Positions 61,453-64,000 of a stretch of DNA of 64,000 bases are shown piece by piece (the first letter of the stretch is position 1; every line of letters starts with the position of its first letter). The DNA lies in contig CM049306.1 in NCBI GenBank assembly GCA_026874595.1, positions 40,858,019 through 40,922,018 on the forward strand. The letters run 5' to 3'. This DNA is from Sipunculus nudus (taxonomy: Eukaryota; Annelida; Sipuncula; Golfingiida; Sipunculidae). The notes under the pieces are model-generated. The model did not search any database, had not been told where the DNA came from, and was given only the letters and a program-made list of their open reading frames with translations. The position numbers were made by a program, and so were the translations under genes.

Positions 61453-62600
61453 TAGCAAACCTGTGAGCTTATGCGATGACAGCGTCGTCCATCCATCGTC
61501 AGCCGTCTGCCGTCCAGGGCTGGCTTTCCGCCGTCCATGGCTGTAAGTCAAAAACCGTCGGAGCTGGCAGCTCCAAATTACATGTAAGAATTAGTCACAT
61601 GTGAAACTTGGTGCCCTGGAGCTTATTATTGGGTTTCAGCATTATTTAGATTTTATAGAGAAAAAGCTTAAAAACCTTTAAAAATCTTCTTCTCTGAAAC
61701 TGTCCAGCCAAATTGTCCAGTATTTCACAGAAATGTTCTTTGGAACAATCTCTCTCCATTTTGTTTGAATGGTTTCAGTTTGATGATTTTTGACCGAGTT
61801 ACAGGAAGTTGAACTTGGTCATCTGTGCAAAAAAGCATACTGAACTTAAAATTTCAGAAACAGCTGGAGCTGTCATCACCAAATTTTATGCCAATGTTTG
61901 TCACATGAGTCATATCTGAAATTGAGGTGTTGGTGGTGCCACCTACATTGATCTGTTTTTTACAAGCAAAAATGTAAGTTTAGACTCTTCTAGCTAATAT
62001 ACTGTATTTTTAAGAAACTGTTAAGCTGATTGGTTTAAACTTTACAAGAATTATTCTATGGTAGGGTTCTGCCAGTTTTATAAGAATAGATTGGGTAAAT
62101 GCAGCTGTAAAAAAGCAGTGTAGCCAATTGAAAAAGGCTTTCTGTGTTTGAAAACAGATTTGACAATATGCCCAATTTCAGCAGCCAAGTCAAGAGGTCA
62201 CTCAGTACAACCCGGTGGGGTCCAGACATCAACATGGCAACTGACCTGGCTCTGGGGGGTGTCTAGACAATGTGTCTAGACATCTAGACACAGCATCTAG
62301 ACATCTAAACACATCGTCCAGATGCAGAATGCCCAGAATTCTTGGAACTATATCTTTCAACTGTTTGAAAAAACTTGGTTTGCAATTTTTATTGAATCTG
62401 TGAGCTTATGCAGTGGTTATCCTTCTTCCGTCATGCGTCGTGCGTCATAGCTATCTCAAAAAGGGCAGGAGCTAGCATCACCAAATTTTTTGCAAAAAAT
62501 TTGTCATCTAAAATATTCTATCGGATTTTGCTTATTTCTTGGCTAACTGCATTTTCTTAGATTTTTTGGTGAAGAAGCTAAAAAACATTGTAAAAAACCA
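61453..62600 (-). repeat. ATAAGCTCACAGG-family repeats, inverted copies
   Basis: Two starts, at 61455 (CCTGTGAGCTTATGCGATGA) and 62397 (CTGTGAGCTTATGCAGTGG), each followed by the reverse of the module found at 36000-37028, including a GGTGGTGCCACC unit near 61934. Together with the two intronic copies this makes at least four units in the window. Confidence 0.72.
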
Positions 62601-62686
62601 TGCTGCCAAATATTCCGTTCATCTGTTCCATTAATCCTCCCTGGTAAAAACAACATATCCAAAATATCCTGACTGATACAGCCTTC

Positions 62687-63130
62687 TTGTATCTGCCAAA
62701 ACAGAGTTTTGTGGATACTTTGTTTTCAGTCGGATGCCGCCGCAGCCGCTGCTAAGGTTCTGGAGAACTCCTCCGTAACCACTGGGCAGTATTTTTTTAA
62801 ATTCAGAATTATGATTGGGTCACATGTGAACTGCTTGGCCCTCATATTTGGTTGACCTCTGTACTTTCCTCTCTGCCCAGCATCCATTTGTGTGTCTGTC
62901 TCCCCACATAAACCCACATATCTCGGGAACCGTTTGACCAATCAGGCTAAAAATGTAGCCCTTGGATAGCTTTATAGCATACACTAAAAATGGTGGCGCC
63001 ACCTGCAACCATTTTTGCACAGTGTCCTTCTGTTTGTCTGCTGTGGGATAAAATCACTCGTATACAAGTAGTGGTACGACTTTTCTGCCTAAAATTTTGC
63101 ATATGTATATAACCTGGACAGCTTTTTGCA
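62687..63130 (+). mobile_element. Helentron-like element, copy D (5' part only)
   Basis: Begins TTGTATCTGCCAAAACAGAG, then GCCGCCGCAGCCGCTGC at the microsatellite position, one TGGTGGCGCCACC unit near 62991 and a break-off near 63130. It lacks the hairpin end. Confidence 0.75.
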
Positions 63131-64000
63131 GGTCTGAACTTCCATTTTGCTGAAATCATAATACTAAGGTAGATCTGAAGGACATAAGAGGATCAATATT
63201 AAATTTAAAAAAAATCATCCTCTATTCATACTCCCAAACTTTGCACAGGTTCGCATTAGGCTTGTAGGCCTTGTTAATATTTAGCCTAAATCACTTACAT
63301 GTATATCTGTGGTTTGGTAAATGTTTGCATCATTAGTTATTTTGAACTCTGGAATTTCAACTCTGGGGCCAGTAGTGTGGAATTTTGTACTATGTCCCTC
63401 CCAGGGTATTGCCACAATTGGGCCTATAGTGGATTGGTCCTGTATCATTCTGCTATCTGGGTGGACATGGGTTCAGCGGTGTATGGGTCAAACTAATACA
63501 TCAGCAGTCCCCCCAGTTCCTTATGACTAACCCTGACATAATGTACTTAAGGTCAAAGGGTCCCTGTAATTATATGATTAGTGGTCACTGGCCATGAACA
63601 CTCTCCCTTTGACACAGTAAAGATTTTTGCTGGCTTTGGTTTGCTGCAGGGCCATAACATCAGGTGGCATTTTAAGGTAACTCTGGTTTTTAATTTTTTA
63701 CTTTTTACATAGTTTGATAAAAAAAATAGATATTGTTGGTCAGTTGCTAAGTAATTAATCTTCAACCAATCAAGGACTGTATGCTGGTTTTTAGCAAAGG
63801 GGGGATTTTTCTTATGCTGCTCAGGCTTGTTTTAAGGGAAAAATATAACTTTTTTTTCTTTATAATGTTAACTTTAAATATAGGTAAGAATTTTTAAAAA
63901 CGTGCCAAGATTCAAGAATTTTACCTACACGAGGTTATGTTATTTTCCTGTGTGTCTGTTTGATTTGTGGCTCATTTCTATTAGCTGTCCTGTTTATGTC
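63131..64000. other. Intergenic right edge
   Basis: 870 bp. A fragment of the AAGGCCTACAAGCCTAATGC family lies inverted at about 63247-63275. No gene seen; the short open frames here have no recognisable domain. Confidence 0.5.

Overview
This is intron-rich, AT-rich animal DNA, not prokaryotic: short exons with GT/AG borders, long introns and dense mobile-element debris. The repeat types (non-autonomous elements with hairpin ends and tandem-repeat cores, hAT, pogo-like and Tx1/L1-like remnants) suggest a lophotrochozoan, most likely a mollusc. The species cannot be named from the sequence alone.

The window is dominated by one gene on the minus strand, running from the start codon at 47442 to a stop at 3114. 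I joined 25 exons by hand. Every junction keeps the reading frame, and the joined CDS is 3288 nt (1095 residues plus stop). The product is a VPS10-domain sorting receptor of the SorCS branch: signal peptide, propeptide ending in a furin-type site (REKR), ten-bladed VPS10 propeller with Asp-box motifs, a 10CC module with exactly ten cysteines, two PKD domains, a membrane-proximal domain, one transmembrane helix and a cytoplasmic tail. Only the last exon (tail) is less certain.

Layout from left to right: 1-2867 is the 3' part of a decayed LINE on the plus strand, ending in poly(A) about 250 bp past the receptor stop codon. 3114-16993 holds exons 25-16 (tail, TM, membrane-proximal domain, PKD domains, end of 10CC), with a 22-bp VNTR in the last intron, TA-flanked MITEs and a hairpin-ended element. 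16994-30506 holds exons 15-9; its introns contain a 17-bp minisatellite, a pogo/Tigger transposase fragment, a tandem-core element with GGCGGGGGCAT ends and a 2.6-kb repeat. 30507-47442 holds exons 8-1; intron 2 carries a complete tandem-repeat element and intron 1 carries a complete hAT transposon (8-bp target duplication, BED finger, single in-frame stop). 47443-64000 is upstream DNA with no recognisable gene, packed with nested elements: a 3.3-kb element ending in arrays of CACGA/TCGTG palindromes, a non-autonomous hAT relative, an inverted copy of the intron-9 repeat broken by a nested insertion, and two more hairpin-ended elements.

The most notable non-gene signal is a family (copies at 5153, 38697, 59016 and 62687) whose architecture matches Helentron-associated rolling-circle elements: subterminal inverted repeats, a hairpin near the CTAG end, a CGG microsatellite, and a 280-bp tandem core in which 14-bp perfect palindromes alternate at 149 and 131 bp.
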